Assembly: GCA_046318675.1 (NCBI GenBank)
Contig: JBKCUA010000022.1
Span: 1-35,437, forward strand
Direction of reading: 5' to 3'
Source: JBKCUA01 sp046318675
GTDB lineage: Bacteria; Pseudomonadota; Alphaproteobacteria; JAJTHO01
DNA length: 35,437 nucleotides
Position 1 is the stretch's first letter, and the number at the start of each line of letters is the position of its first letter. The notes below the pieces were generated by a model, which saw only the letters and a program-made list of their open reading frames with translations, searched no databases and was not told the DNA's origin. The position numbers were made by a program, and so were the translations under genes. This document shows, in pieces, positions 1-6,975 of the stretch.

Positions 1-25
1 TCTTGCGTCGTACTTTCAAAAAACG

Positions 26-45
26 CCTTCCGGGAAGGTCTTTTT
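26..45 (+). terminator. Possible rho-independent terminator of a gene left of the window
   Basis: A short inverted repeat (CCTTCC at 26-31 and GGAAGG at 33-38) is followed directly by a T-rich run at 39-45. In a real hairpin the inner bases would form the loop, leaving a stem of about four or five base pairs. This fits a weak intrinsic terminator for an unseen upstream gene, but it could also be the 5' part of the structured RNA that follows. The gene it would serve is outside the window. Confidence 0.3.
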
Positions 46-57
46 GGAAGCTGTCCG

Positions 58-211
58 CCGCTGTTCTCGACTTTTCTTCCTTGGGTGTCTTGGTAGACAG
101 ATGAAAAGGAGAAGAGCGGTAGAGCCCTCGGTGCCTGGCCAGGTCTTTGAGTGCCTATTGTCAACATATCAAAGCCCTTGACAGAAGTCAAGGTGAGGGC
201 TGCAATTTTTT
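58..211 (+). ncRNA. Candidate structured RNA with a hairpin and a multi-branch junction ending in a U-run; family unknown
   Basis: No convincing protein is encoded here, but complementary arms are dense. Hairpin 1 pairs 58-68 with 109-119 (one mismatch), 71-76 with 103-108, and 86-90 with 95-99 around a TGGT loop. A second domain is closed by AGCCCTC (123-129) with GAGGGCT (195-201). Inside it, CTTTGA (145-150) pairs with TCAAAG (169-174), and CCTTGAC (176-182) pairs with GTCAAGG (187-193) around an AGAA loop. Six T residues follow at 206-211, as expected for an intrinsic stop. The element may begin further left. I compared it from memory with 6S, SRP, RNase P, tmRNA and common riboswitches and found no firm match; the CCTTGA...TCAAGG arm only loosely recalls the 3' part of 6S RNA. 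It could be a small RNA, or a leader of the now-broken dnaQ copy downstream. Confidence 0.4.
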
Positions 212-309
212 ATGGGCGTGTGTCAAGTAGTTTTTCACTAGCTAAATTTTCTTCCCTCACCAGAGCATTCTCTCTTATAGTGCCCGGGAACTTTTTTCAA
301 AAAACCGCC

Positions 310-468
310 ATGCCCCGCGAAATCGTCTTCAACACCGAAACCACTGGCCTTGACCCTGCCCCACTGGGCACCGCATGGTAGAGGTGGCGTGCGTGGAGCC
401 GGTCAACCACCTGCCCACAGGGGCGGGAGTTTCACAGCCACCTCAACCCCGAACGCGATATTCCCGAA
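310..468 (+). pseudogene. Decayed duplicate of the 5' end of dnaQ
   Basis: These 159 bp match the first 156 bp of the intact dnaQ at 1702-1857, starting at the same ATG and ending after the codons for the PER-D-x-PE stretch. About a dozen substitutions separate the copies. The upstream copy also has a 2-bp insertion near 360 that shifts the frame into a TAG at 379-381, and a 1-bp insertion near 419. The exonuclease I motif DTETTG reads NTETTG here, so the first catalytic Asp is lost as well. The rest of dnaQ is missing; a Tat-signal nitroreductase gene follows 36 bp later. It is a partial duplicate left by a rearrangement, not a gene. The stretch 212-309 before it holds nothing I recognise. 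Confidence 0.85.
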
Positions 469-504
469 ACCTTTTTTTACAGCAACCTTTGAAAGTGATG
501 ACTT

Positions 505-1689
505 ATGAATCGACGTAATTTCATAAAGCTTATTGGTGGCGGTGCTGTTGTCGCCTTAAGTGCAACCGCGCTCAGTCGTTCTTATATATTTGGGGTTCCT
601 CCATCAGCCGTTGCCGCATGGAATAAACCAGAAGAAAAAGACATTAGGCGTTTGGTGCTGGCTTATGCCTTGCTTGCTCCAAACCCACACAATATGCAGC
701 CGTGGCTTGCAGATATTCGCACGCCAAAAAAAATTATACTAAGTCTTGATACTACTCGCCTTCTACCCGCTACCGATCCTTTCGGACGACAGATTCTTAT
801 GGGCTCTGGTGCCTTTTTAGAATTACTCACTATGGCGGCGGCGGCACATGGATACCGTGCTGACGTAACGCTTTTTCCTGAAGGAGAACCTGAGGCGACA
901 CTTGACACAAGACCTTTCGCGACCATCAACTTAACCGCTGACGCAACGGTACAAGCTGATCCTTTGTTTGAAGCGGTGCTTGGCCGCCGTACTGACCGTC
1001 GATCCTATGATATAACACGCCCTATTGCTGTAAAGGATGCCGCAGCATTACAAACAGCAGTCGGCGGCTTACCCGTAAATTTCGGCCTTGTCGGTCGCGT
1101 TGATGATCAAGCATCAGACATGATGCAGCTTACGGCCATCCGCACCATCGTGCGAGAAGCATGGCGCATTGAACTTACAACAGAAAAAGCAATCATGGAA
1201 TCGTTCAAGGTGCTGCGTATTGGCAGTGATGAAATCGATCAACATCGCGATGGTATCGCACTCACTAAACCCATGCCACTGTTTCTTGCCAAGACCGGAT
1301 TGTTTGATCGGAACCAGTTTCCATCACCAGATTCAGCAGTAACATCAAAACAAATAAAATCTTTTGAAATACTTACAGAGAAAACACCAGCCTATCTATG
1401 GCTTACTACCCAAGGTAATCGCCGGACACAGCAAATTGAGGCTGGGCGTGCCTATGTCCGGGTCAACCTTGCTGCTACACAATTAGGAATAGCCTTGCAC
1501 CCCAACGAACAAGCATTACAAGAATACCCGGAAGTAGCTAGCCAATATCAAGCTATTCATGCATTACTTAATGCGCCTGCTCCTGATTTTACAATACAAA
1601 TTCTTGCACGCGCAGGTTATCTGCCTACAAACACGCTTCCGCATACTCCTGCGCCCCGTCGTAATCTTGAAAACTTACTGGTACTATAG
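505..1689 (+). CDS. Tat-exported nitroreductase-family (Acg-like) FMN-binding oxidoreductase
   Basis: This protein of 394 residues begins with a twin-arginine signal: NRRNFIKL at residues 2-9, a hydrophobic stretch to about residue 25, and a possible cleavage site after SAVAA near residue 37. The mature part resembles the Acg/Rv2032 group of nitroreductase-fold proteins: SPHN-like segment APNPHNMQPW (about 57-66), a GRRTDRRSYD segment near 160-170, and a C-terminal LGIALHPNEQALQEYPE-type segment. Such proteins bind FMN, but their substrates are poorly known, so the reaction is not assigned. The gene lies between a broken dnaQ fragment and intact dnaQ, and is richer in A+T than dnaQ, so it looks like a later arrival. 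It ends 12 bp before the dnaQ ATG and may now supply dnaQ transcription. The ribosome site before ATG 505 is weak. Confidence 0.75.
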   Translation: MNRRNFIKLIGGGAVVALSATALSRSYIFGVPPSAVAAWNKPEEKDIRRLVLAYALLAPNPHNMQPWLADIRTPKKIILSLDTTRLLPATDPFGRQILMGSGAFLELLTMAAAAHGYRADVTLFPEGEPEATLDTRPFATINLTADATVQADPLFEAVLGRRTDRRSYDITRPIAVKDAAALQTAVGGLPVNFGLVGRVDDQASDMMQLTAIRTIVREAWRIELTTEKAIMESFKVLRIGSDEIDQHRDGIALTKPMPLFLAKTGLFDRNQFPSPDSAVTSKQIKSFEILTEKTPAYLWLTTQGNRRTQQIEAGRAYVRVNLAATQLGIALHPNEQALQEYPEVASQYQAIHALLNAPAPDFTIQILARAGYLPTNTLPHTPAPRRNLENLLVL

Positions 1690-1701
1690 AGTTTACTCAC
1701 C

Positions 1702-2379
1702 ATGCCCCGTGAAATTGTCCTCGACACCGAAACCACTGGCCTTGACCCCGCCGCCGGTCACCGCATGGTGGAGGTGGCATGCGTGGAGCTGGTCAACCAC
1801 CTGCCCACGGGGCGGGAGTTTCACAGCTACCTCAACCCCGAACGCGATATGCCCGAAGATGCCGCAAGGATTCATGGGCTGAGCAGTGATTTTCTCCGCG
1901 ATAAGCCCCTGTTCGCCCACAAGGCAGAAGAGCTTGTGGGCTTTGTAGGCGAAGCGCGGCTGGTGATCCACAATGCCAGTTTTGACCTCAAATTTCTCAA
2001 CGCCGAGTTTGCCCGCCTCAACCTCAGCGTACAGTGGGGCATGGATCGCACCACTGATACCTTGGCCATGGCTCGGCGCAAGTACCCAGGGATGCGCACC
2101 AACCTTGACGCCCTGTGCACTCGCATGGGCATTAACCGCAGCATACGGGAAAAGCACGGTGCCCTGATTGACGCCCGCCTGCTGGCCGAAGTATATCTTG
2201 AACTCATGGGCGGACGACAGCTTGGCCTCATGATTGATGCGGCAAACGACGTTGTTGCTTCACAATCCGCAATCCCCACCAAGAAAACAGTGCGCCCCCC
2301 GCGTTCCTTTACGTTGAGCGAAGATGATAAACGCGCTCATGCCCAGCTAGTGGCCGGGATTAAGGGGTCGTTGTGGTAA
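1702..2379 (+). CDS. dnaQ: DNA polymerase III epsilon subunit (3'-5' proofreading exonuclease)
   Basis: This 225-residue DEDDh exonuclease removes misincorporated bases for the replicative polymerase. All motifs are present: Exo I DTETTGLD with D8 and E10, Exo II HNASFDLKFLN with D95, and Exo III with H152 and D157 in the HGALIDARLLAEVY stretch. The core is about 1-175; the tail to 225 should hold the alpha-subunit binding segment. The start is fixed by the conserved N-terminus, four residues from the first beta strand. The first 156 bp are repeated in decayed form at 310-468. The stop overlaps the GTG start of the next gene by 7 bp, suggesting translational coupling. Confidence 0.95.
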   Translation: MPREIVLDTETTGLDPAAGHRMVEVACVELVNHLPTGREFHSYLNPERDMPEDAARIHGLSSDFLRDKPLFAHKAEELVGFVGEARLVIHNASFDLKFLNAEFARLNLSVQWGMDRTTDTLAMARRKYPGMRTNLDALCTRMGINRSIREKHGALIDARLLAEVYLELMGGRQLGLMIDAANDVVASQSAIPTKKTVRPPRSFTLSEDDKRAHAQLVAGIKGSLW

Positions 2380-3143
2380 ACCCGGCACATCTGACCGCGC
2401 ATGTTCGCCCTTGGTTCACCGAACTGCGCCCGTTGCTGCTCTCTGGCTGGCGGCAGGCTGTTGCCAATGAGCAAAAGGCCGACGGCACCCCTGTCACCGC
2501 TGTGGATAAAGCTGTGGAAAATACCCTGCGTGAGCATTTGCAAAACACCTTTCCTGATCATGGCATTGATGGGGAGGAGTTTGGCTTGAGCAATGGGGCT
2601 TCTCCCTGGCGGTGGTACCTTGATCCGCTCGATGGCACTAAAGCCTATTTAAGTGGCAGCCCGTTGTTCGGCACCCTGCTGGGCTTATGGCATGGCGATA
2701 CGCCCGTGTGGGGGGCGTGCTACCTACCTGTACCTGATGAGCTGTATATGGGCAGCAATGAGGGCGCGTGGTGCAACGAGACTCTCTTGCGCGCCGCACC
2801 CTTGACCGATCTGAAAGACGTCATCCTTGCCGCCACCGCACCGGAAATTTTTAATGCCGAAGAGGGCATTCGCTTTCAGCACCTCCAGCAGCACGTCCGC
2901 TTCACCCGCTGGGGCGGGGATTGCAGTAACTACACCGATCTTGCCGCTGGACGTCTCCACATCGTCATGGAGGCGGGTCTGAAGCCTCAGGATATTCTGC
3001 CACTCGTGCCTATCCTCACCGCTGCCGGAGCTGTGGTGACCGATTGGGATGGCCACCCCCTGCGGCCGGGAAAGGACAATTATAATACTTTAACTTCATC
3101 ATCAAAAATTATTCATAAGCAAACACTTAAAATAATATCTTAA
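2373..3143 (+). CDS. hisN: Inositol-monophosphatase-fold phosphatase, HisN-type histidinol-phosphatase likely
   Basis: This 256-residue protein has the Mg-dependent IMPase-family motifs: DGTPVTAVDKAVE (38-50), GEE (67-69), DPLDGTKAY (84-92) and a C-terminal metal Asp in KPQD (D207), with WGGDCSNY at 180-187. The WGGDC segment and the LKPxDxxxLVPI...GGxVTDWDG end are typical of alphaproteobacterial HisN-like phosphatases, which hydrolyse L-histidinol phosphate in histidine synthesis. Relatives act on inositol phosphates or 3'-phosphoadenosine nucleotides, and no other his gene is adjacent, so the substrate is an inference. The GTG start overlaps the dnaQ stop by 7 bp. The 3' end overlaps the convergent murU gene by 4 bp. 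Confidence 0.75.
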   Translation: MVNPAHLTAHVRPWFTELRPLLLSGWRQAVANEQKADGTPVTAVDKAVENTLREHLQNTFPDHGIDGEEFGLSNGASPWRWYLDPLDGTKAYLSGSPLFGTLLGLWHGDTPVWGACYLPVPDELYMGSNEGAWCNETLLRAAPLTDLKDVILAATAPEIFNAEEGIRFQHLQQHVRFTRWGGDCSNYTDLAAGRLHIVMEAGLKPQDILPLVPILTAAGAVVTDWDGHPLRPGKDNYNTLTSSSKIIHKQTLKIIS

Positions 3144-3850
3144 AGTAGTCCAAGCTCCATTTCTGTCCGGCTCACATCCTCCGGCGTGCTGACATGAAAC
3201 CATAACCCGTCGTGAACAAGACCAAACAACCGCTCTGCATCTATTGCTTTATTAAACAGCTTATTAAGAGAGAATGCTCCCTTTGGGGCATCGGCGAACA
3301 GGGCGGGGTTTAATAACGATGCTCCTAGAAACACATGAGCGGGCTGTTGATGCGGTAAGGGACGGCTGAGGCGACCATCGGGGGTCACCAGAAAATCTGC
3401 CCGGCTCAAATAATCATCGCTACGCACATGAGGGTAAAGAGCCAGCAACCCATCCATCCGCCCCACGTCAAAGCCGTTCGCCAACCGGTGCAGCATGTCC
3501 ATCGCACCATTGAGCCACAGGCTATCACAGTTCAGGACAAAAAACGGTGCCTCCCCGAGCAGCGGCAACGCCCGCAGAACCCCGCCGCCCGTCTCTAGCA
3601 GCTCATCTTCATCACTGAAAATAATTTCCGCCCCTTCCCGCGGGGCAAGGGTCTGGCGCAACACGCCGCCGCAATAATGCAGGTTAATCACGAACCGCCG
3701 AATCCCCGCCTCCATGGCGCGATCAAGGACATAATCAATTAGCATCTTGCCATTCACCCTGACGCAGGCCTTGGGCATGGCCTTGGTCAACGGCATCATC
3801 CGCGTGCCTTTCCCAGCGGCCAGAATCATCGCGGTTTGAGGCAGCTTCAT
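3140..3850 (-). CDS. murU: Sugar-1-phosphate nucleotidyltransferase, MurU-like (MurNAc-1-P uridylyltransferase)
   Basis: This 236-residue nucleotidyltransferase has the signature LAAGKGTRM (10-18) with PK at 26-27, a GGGVLRAL segment (88-95), and the metal-binding Asp of NCD (107-109). In the MurU pathway, MurNAc-alpha-1-phosphate and UTP give UDP-MurNAc, returning recycled wall sugar to peptidoglycan synthesis without de novo steps. The assignment rests on the partner gene: its start overlaps the end of amgK by 4 bp (ATGA), the usual AmgK-MurU order. On sequence alone a glucose-1-P or mannose-1-P nucleotidyltransferase would also fit. Cytoplasmic. It converges on hisN with a 4-bp overlap. 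Confidence 0.8.
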   Translation of the reverse strand: MKLPQTAMILAAGKGTRMMPLTKAMPKACVRVNGKMLIDYVLDRAMEAGIRRFVINLHYCGGVLRQTLAPREGAEIIFSDEDELLETGGGVLRALPLLGEAPFFVLNCDSLWLNGAMDMLHRLANGFDVGRMDGLLALYPHVRSDDYLSRADFLVTPDGRLSRPLPHQQPAHVFLGASLLNPALFADAPKGAFSLNKLFNKAIDAERLFGLVHDGLWFHVSTPEDVSRTEMELGLL

Positions 3851-4818
3851 GACGACATTCCTTCGGGGAAATGAACTTGTAAAAACGCGCCTATGAGTGT
3901 CAAGGAGGCTTCTGCCGCAATATTCTCCCGCACCAATCGCCAGGTGCGGGGCAAAAATTCCTGATACCTTGGCTTGTGATCGCGCACCAGAAGACGATGA
4001 AAAATGCCCACAATCTTCAGGGCACGCTGCGCCCCCAGCAGGTGATACGCCCGGCGCATCGCGGCGCGTTCAGACTGAGGATAACAAGCCAGCCAACCCT
4101 CCAGCCCTTTCTTAACCACAACGGGGGATACCTCCCGCCGCACATCCTGAAGCAGGGAGACAACATCATAGGCCGGATGACCCGCCAACGCATCCTGAAA
4201 ATCCAGCAGCCCGCATCGCCCTTTGCCCTGTACGTCCCTGCGAAGCATGAGATTATCCACATGAAAATCCCGCAGGACTAAAACCCGTGGTTGATGCGCC
4301 GCCAGCTCCTCAAGCAAGGGGCGCCATAAAGCCGCGTATTCCGCCTGCACCGCAGGGGATAATGGTCTCGGCCACTCCACCACCAGATTTGCCTCCCGCG
4401 CCAGCGTCGGCACATCATAGGGCGGCACGCCTAGGGCTTGGCTCTTGCTGGCCTCATGCAACACTGCCAGCGTCTCCAGTGCAAGGGCGTATAGATCAGG
4501 TTCCTGCCCCGGATCCGTCGCCAACAGACGGGTGAAGGTCGCCTCGCCAAAATCTTCGAGCAGGACAAACCCTTGCCCAGCATCCGCCGCCAGAATTTTC
4601 GGCGCACCCAGGCCGTAGCCGTGCAACATTTCCGCCACTTGAATAAACGGCGTCACCGTCTCTTTCTCCGGCGGCGCATCCATAAGCAACAGCCCCCGCC
4701 CGCGCAGGCGGTGATAACACCGAAACGACGCATCCGCCGGCAGGCTATCCAGCACAGCCGCCCCCTCCCCCTGTCGGGCAAGAAAGTCACGGGCAGCGGC
4801 CAAGCGGTCAGGGGTCAT
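3847..4818 (-). CDS. amgK: Anomeric MurNAc/GlcNAc kinase, AmgK-like aminoglycoside-phosphotransferase-fold protein
   Basis: This 323-residue protein has the APH kinase fold. The catalytic loop reads LRDFHVDNLM (182-191), with D184 as likely base and N189 as metal ligand; the DFG-equivalent is LLDFQDALAGHPAYDVVSLLQD (205-226 region). Nucleotide-binding N-lobe features occur around 30-90 (MDAPPE, LLEDFGE). AmgK phosphorylates the anomeric carbon of MurNAc or GlcNAc recovered from wall turnover, feeding MurU. The neighbours support this: tsaE lies just upstream (11-bp overlap) and murU just downstream (4-bp overlap), an arrangement common in Pseudomonas and alphaproteobacteria. Confidence 0.8.
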   Translation of the reverse strand: MTPDRLAAARDFLARQGEGAAVLDSLPADASFRCYHRLRGRGLLLMDAPPEKETVTPFIQVAEMLHGYGLGAPKILAADAGQGFVLLEDFGEATFTRLLATDPGQEPDLYALALETLAVLHEASKSQALGVPPYDVPTLAREANLVVEWPRPLSPAVQAEYAALWRPLLEELAAHQPRVLVLRDFHVDNLMLRRDVQGKGRCGLLDFQDALAGHPAYDVVSLLQDVRREVSPVVVKKGLEGWLACYPQSERAAMRRAYHLLGAQRALKIVGIFHRLLVRDHKPRYQEFLPRTWRLVRENIAAEASLTLIGAFLQVHFPEGMSS

Positions 4819-5239
4819 GGGTCAATGCGGCTAACAGATTTTGTGGGCGGCGTCCAGCCGCACTAAACCCATACGCCCGCGCGCCGTCCTCATTCACTGT
4901 AAGGGTAATCTTCAGCCACTCCGGCGGCAACAGCGGCGCAATCTTCTCCGGCCATTCGATAAGGGTAATATGCCGGGCAAAAGCCGTTTCCAAATCCAGT
5001 ACCAACGCCTCCGCCGGGCTTTTCAGCCGCCAGGCGTCGATATGCCAGACCTCAAAGTCTTTAAACACATACGGCTGCACCAGCGTAAACGTCGGGCTGG
5101 GCACCTCACCGTCCCAGCCTAATCCACGCAGTATCCGCCGAGCCAGCGTCGTTTTCCCCGCGCCCAACTCCCCGGACAACAGCACGCACAGCGGCGGCGT
5201 CAATCGCGGCACCCATCTATCAAAACAATCACTGTCCAT
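4808..5239 (-). CDS. tsaE: tRNA threonylcarbamoyladenosine synthesis ATPase TsaE
   Basis: TsaE is the small P-loop ATPase that works with TsaB/TsaD to place threonylcarbamoyl on A37 of ANN-decoding tRNAs. The Walker A motif GELGAGKTT is plain, followed by PSPTFTLVQPY and HIDAWRL, all family hallmarks. I chose the ATG at 5239 (MDSDCFDRW, 143 residues), which overlaps yqhA by 11 bp. An in-frame start at 5272 would add 11 basic residues and a 44-bp overlap and is less likely, though neither start has a strong ribosome site. The gene begins a tightly overlapped tsaE-amgK-murU string. Confidence 0.9.
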   Translation of the reverse strand: MDSDCFDRWVPRLTPPLCVLLSGELGAGKTTLARRILRGLGWDGEVPSPTFTLVQPYVFKDFEVWHIDAWRLKSPAEALVLDLETAFARHITLIEWPEKIAPLLPPEWLKITLTVNEDGARAYGFSAAGRRPQNLLAALTHDP

Positions 5240-5747
5240 CCGTTTTTTTACTGGCCTTAGTCTTGGCGGCAATCCAATCCATCAACGCCAGCAACACCCC
5301 CGATACCACAAACACCAGATGAATTACCACCATCATAATGATTTCTTCCCGGGTGATTTTCTGTACGTTCATGAAAATTTTCAACAGGTGAATCCCGGAA
5401 ATGGCCACGATAGAGGCCACCAGCTTCATCTTCAGTTCGGAAAAATCCACCGAACCAAACCATGCCGGTACATCTTCATGATCATTGATTTCCAGCCTGG
5501 AGACAAAATTCTCATAACCCGATAAAATCACGATAATTAACAAATTGGCCGCCAGCGACAAATCAATCAACGTCAATACACCCAAAATGGCATCGTTTTG
5601 GGTCAGGGTTGGAATCTTTTCCGTAAGATATAACAATTCCCTGCCAAAACTGATAAGTAGTAACACCAGCCCCAACACCAACCCCAAGTACATCGGTGCC
5701 ATGAGCCAGCGACTGGCAAACAAGGTTCTTTCAAGCGTACGTTCCAT
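5229..5747 (-). CDS. yqhA: YqhA/UPF0114 family inner-membrane protein
   Basis: This 172-residue membrane protein matches the UPF0114 (YqhA) family, from MERTLERTLFASRWLMAPMY to the end. Three or four hydrophobic helices are visible: about 17-37, 55-75, 107-125 and 134-155, with the conserved GYENFVSRL segment between the second and third. Function is unknown in all members. The ATG at 5747 is preferred because AAGGTG lies just before it; the GTG two codons upstream falls inside that ribosome site. The gene shares 11 bp with tsaE and probably heads its operon. Confidence 0.8.
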   Translation of the reverse strand: MERTLERTLFASRWLMAPMYLGLVLGLVLLLISFGRELLYLTEKIPTLTQNDAILGVLTLIDLSLAANLLIIVILSGYENFVSRLEINDHEDVPAWFGSVDFSELKMKLVASIVAISGIHLLKIFMNVQKITREEIIMMVVIHLVFVVSGVLLALMDWIAAKTKASKKTDGQ

Positions 5748-5842
5748 TATCACCTTATGACCTGCCGCTTACCGTAAGGCAATAGGGCTTGCGCTCTGAT
5801 CAAAACACTTCTAAGAAGACGGACACATTCGTTGAGGTTTTC

Positions 5843-6460
5843 ATGTCTTTTATCCTTCCGCCCCTGCCGTATGCCATTAATGCGCTGGAGCCGCACATTT
5901 CATCCCGGACTTTGGAAATCCACCACGGCAAGCACCACAACGCCTATGTGGTCAACCTCAACAATCTAACCAAGGACACCCCCTTGGCTAAACAAAGCTT
6001 GGAGCAGGTGATTCTCGCCACCGCCGGCGATGCTGGTAAAGTTGGCATCTTCAACAACGCCGCCCAAGTCTGGAACCACACCTTTTACTGGCACTGCCTT
6101 AAGCAGGGCGGTGGCGGCGTTCCCACCGGCACCCTCGCTGCAGCTATTGACGCCGCCTTTGGCAGTTTCGATGCCTTCAAAGAACAGTTCAAACAGGCTG
6201 CCGCCACCCAATTCGGCAGCGGTTGGGCTTGGCTGGTCGCCGAGGGCAAGACCCTCAAAATCACCAAGACCGGCAACGCCGATCTGCCCATGGCTCACGG
6301 CCAAGTGGCCCTGCTGACCTGCGATGTGTGGGAGCATGCCTACTACCTCGACTACCAAAACCGCCGCCCGGATTACGTCCAGACCTTCCTCGACAGCCTT
6401 GTCAACTGGGAGTTTGTGGCGGAGAATTTTGAAAAGGCCGGGGTGGCAAAGGCGGGGTAA
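5843..6460 (+). CDS. sodB: Superoxide dismutase, Fe type
   Basis: This 205-residue enzyme turns superoxide into oxygen and hydrogen peroxide in the cytoplasm. It begins MSFILPPLPY, as FeSODs do. Metal ligands are H27 (EIHHGKHH), H79 (QVWNHTFYW), D161 and H165 (DVWEHAYY). The FGSGWAWLV segment (124-132) and overall pattern favour iron over manganese. The frame is open upstream to 5789, but the ATG at 5843 gives the family N-terminus and has GAGG nearby. The gene is monocistronic and divergent from yqhA, with the shared 95-bp gap as promoter region. Confidence 0.95.
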   Translation: MSFILPPLPYAINALEPHISSRTLEIHHGKHHNAYVVNLNNLTKDTPLAKQSLEQVILATAGDAGKVGIFNNAAQVWNHTFYWHCLKQGGGGVPTGTLAAAIDAAFGSFDAFKEQFKQAAATQFGSGWAWLVAEGKTLKITKTGNADLPMAHGQVALLTCDVWEHAYYLDYQNRRPDYVQTFLDSLVNWEFVAENFEKAGVAKAG

Positions 6461-6467
6461 ACGGCTC

Positions 6468-6516
6468 TACTGCCCCTTCGGTAACGATTCCGAAAGCGGC
6501 AACGGCTGTTTCTGCC
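6468..6516. repeat. Copy A of a 49-bp perfect direct repeat (partial duplicate of the 3' end of the 6976-7644 gene)
   Basis: These 49 bp are identical to 6977-7025, which encodes the C-terminal residues (PLPLSESLPKGQ plus most of the stop) of the membrane protein gene at 6976-7644. Here the copy lies outside that gene, between the end of sodB and the end of the small gene at 6527-6823, so the small gene is bracketed by the repeat. Inside the repeat TTCGG and CCGAA form a 5-bp inverted repeat around an 8-bp loop, not enough for a confident terminator. The copies do not diverge at all, which implies a recent duplication or gene conversion. Confidence 0.9.
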
Positions 6517-6526
6517 GCGCAAAACC

Positions 6527-6823
6527 CTATTCCCGCCCAGTATTAATGATGTCACCCCATTGATTAAAGCACTCAATACTATCGTTTTTAACAAGACCGC
6601 TTGCCCGTAAAACTTGTTCAATTTTAGCCATCTCCTCTTGTTCCGAGGAGCCCGCGCCATCTATGGGATACACTGTTGCACGAATTAAAGGCCCAGTACT
6701 ACCAGGGCCAGCACCACTAGTTTGATAATTAAAAACAATACCTTTTTCCTTAAGACTATCTTGTAATGTTTGTATATCTGCAAATGAAAACTGATTAGCC
6801 AAATCAAATTTAATAATTGACAT
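6527..6823 (-). CDS. Small protein of unknown function, bracketed by 49-bp repeats
   Basis: This is a 98-residue protein I do not recognise. It opens MSIIKFDLANQFSFADIQ, has a Gly/Ser-rich middle (TSGAGPGSTGP), an acidic helix (SSEQEEMAKIEQVL) and one cysteine near the end. The ATG at 6823 is chosen because GGGAG lies eight bases upstream. The frame stays open to a GTG at 6904, which would add a hydrophobic leader (KKLIFFLLLVVLAQ) like a signal peptide; that start has no well-spaced ribosome site, so an exported form is possible but less likely. It is more A+T-rich than its neighbours and sits between perfect 49-bp repeats, so it looks inserted. Confidence 0.55.
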   Translation of the reverse strand: MSIIKFDLANQFSFADIQTLQDSLKEKGIVFNYQTSGAGPGSTGPLIRATVYPIDGAGSSEQEEMAKIEQVLRASGLVKNDSIECFNQWGDIINTGRE

Positions 6824-6975
6824 TGTTACTTCTCCCAGTTGCGCCAAGACTACCAGAAGCAAAAAAAAAATCAACTTTTTTCTAAAATACGCAATAATGT
6901 ACACCGCCTTGTAATTAAATTATTGTAATAAAAGAACTTTATACCAGTCCATTTTGGAAAAGAGACTCAGCACTC

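Noticed and set aside
151..381. A 76-codon open frame before the nitroreductase gene
   Set aside because: Its second half is the broken dnaQ copy and its first half runs through the structured RNA; no ribosome site or protein similarity.
5761..5842. Inverted repeat CTTCTAAGAAG before sodB as a Fur-type operator
   Set aside because: It does not match the Fur or Irr consensus and is short enough to be chance.
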